DNA of 64,000 nt from an uncultured Bacilli bacterium. GTDB taxonomy: Bacteria > Bacillota_I > Bacilli_A > RF39 > UBA660. Positions 62,729 to 64,000 of the stretch are shown in pieces; positions within the stretch are counted from its first letter, which is position 1; each line of letters opens with the position of its first letter. The notes under the pieces were generated by a model that was given only the letters and a program-made list of their open reading frames with translations, did not search any database and was not told the DNA's origin. The position numbers and the translations under genes were made by a program. The DNA is taken from the NCBI GenBank assembly GCA_910587725.1, contig CAJUNG010000001.1:34616-98615 (forward strand), given 5' to 3'.

Positions 62729-62998
62729 AAATATGATCCTTTCTTAATTTTTACATGTAATTTTTCTAATAAAATTATACTATATATATTAAAAATTTCA
62801 TATACTCCCATTGAAATTTAGTAACAATTCATATATAATATTTATAGAAAGAGAACGAAGTTCGTAACTTGTATGTGATTCGCTCCAGTGACGTTTCTGT
62901 TCGAACTTTTATAGTTTGAACTTGAAATACATATCAATCCGTTCGGGTTGATTTTTTCGTTTTAGAAAAAATTAAACCAAAGAAAGGATGGTGCATTT

Positions 62999-63274
62999 AT
63001 GATAAAGTTTACTACACAAGAGTTAGAAATGGAAAGTAATCTAAGGCAACGTATTGAGTTTATATGTGAGTTTTGCCACGTTACACCAAAGATTATCAAT
63101 GGTAGTATTAAGAGAATCAGTAATACAAACTTGAACTACATAGAACCACATAAAATAGTTGTTAATAATGTTACTTTTCTAGCATTTAACTACTCTACTG
63201 ATATTTATGTAGGTAGTCTTAATAAAAAGATTAAGTTAGTAGAACTAGAAGATTACATAAAGAACATGGCTTAA
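62999..63274 (+). CDS. Uncharacterised 91-aa protein preceding recombinase (element 4)
   Basis: GAAAGGATGGTGC upstream of the ATG. About half identical to the element 1 protein: QRIEFICEFCH, NGSIKRISNTNLNYIEPHKI, FLAFNY and LVELEDYIKNM. CxxC retained. The close pair (elements 1 and 4) suggests recent relationship of those two elements. Confidence 0.75.
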   Translation: MIKFTTQELEMESNLRQRIEFICEFCHVTPKIINGSIKRISNTNLNYIEPHKIVVNNVTFLAFNYSTDIYVGSLNKKIKLVELEDYIKNMA

Positions 63275-63299
63275 ACTCTAGTAAAATAAGCAAATGATA

Positions 63300-63465
63300 T
63301 TGACTTTTTCTCTTAAAAACTTTATTATAATGGCGAATAAGGGGTTATTTACCTACCAAATCTTTTTAATGGGGTTATGATTTGGAAGTATAAAATTAAA
63401 TAATACAAAGTTAAAGAGATAAAGGTAGTAGATGTTTCTATGGGCTTTTATCTCTTATTTTTTTT
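63300..63465 (+). promoter_or_regulatory. Promoter and attenuator-like leader of recombinase 4
   Basis: TTGACT (63300-63305), 17 bp, TATTAT; then AGAGATAAA / TTTATCTCT (63415-63455) with T8, upstream of AGAAAGGGTGTGG and the ATG. Same promoter-hairpin-gene order as elements 1 and 2. Confidence 0.65.
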
Positions 63466-63467
63466 AG

Positions 63468-63962
<495 letters not shown>

Positions 63963-64000
63963 CGTGAGCGAAGTGGATTATATCAGAAATGCATGATATA

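Larger units (their letters stand above)
58401..62887 (+). mobile_element. Serine-recombinase element 3, Tn4451-like (about 4.5 kb)
   Basis: Between GCTCCA at 58395-58400 and at 62882-62887. Leader hairpin (ACTTACGA / TCGTGAGT at 58411-58438), small protein, recombinase, 80-aa protein and TnpV-like protein on +, kinase and HD hydrolase on -. TnpV plus TnpX-like recombinase links the array to Tn4451-type elements. Confidence 0.65.

Overview
The window comes from a low-GC, Gram-positive-type bacterium (Bacillota or a close relative). The evidence is a PolC-type replicative DNA polymerase, strong AGGAGG ribosome binding sites, sigma-A promoters of the TTGACT/TATAAT type, and standard-code use of TGA as a stop. 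I cannot name the genus.

Layout. (1) 1-5875 is host core: polC (5' end outside the window), uvsE, tRNA-Ser(GCT) and tRNA-Gly(TCC). (2) 5858-41060 is an apparently complete 35 kb siphovirus-type prophage integrated in the 3' end of tRNA-Gly. The 18-bp att core TTCCCATCGTCCGCTCCA is present at both ends. Its order is integrase, two small RNA genes, lysogeny switch, early genes, RecT recombination block, many small early genes, a RinA/ArpU-like late regulator, packaging, head, tail, short tail-tip genes, lysis, then an accessory arm with a Panacea/MazF-like toxin-antitoxin pair. (3) 41061-64000 is a head-to-tail stack of at least four integrative elements built on large serine recombinases; one carries TnpV and others Mob/Pre relaxases, as in Tn4451-type elements. 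Each opens just after a GCTCCA hexamer (also the 3' end of tRNA-Gly), then has a hairpin, a gene for a 91-94 aa uncharacterised protein, a recombinase, + strand mobilisation genes and, in the three complete ones, a convergent - strand cargo operon at the far end. Cargoes: HD hydrolase/P-loop kinase/phosphatase (element 1), AAA ATPase plus subtilisin-like protease (element 2), P-loop kinase plus HD hydrolase (element 3). Element 4 has a broken recombinase and runs off the window.

Most interesting candidates: the recurring small protein plus serine recombinase architecture with nucleotide-handling cargo; a prophage small RNA whose loop is perfectly complementary over 13 nt to the first codons of an early prophage gene; a roughly 164-nt structured RNA candidate closed by a 24-nt long-range helix just upstream of the terminase genes; and a G10 tract in a small gene translationally coupled to the first of three short paralogous tail-tip genes, which looks like a phase switch.
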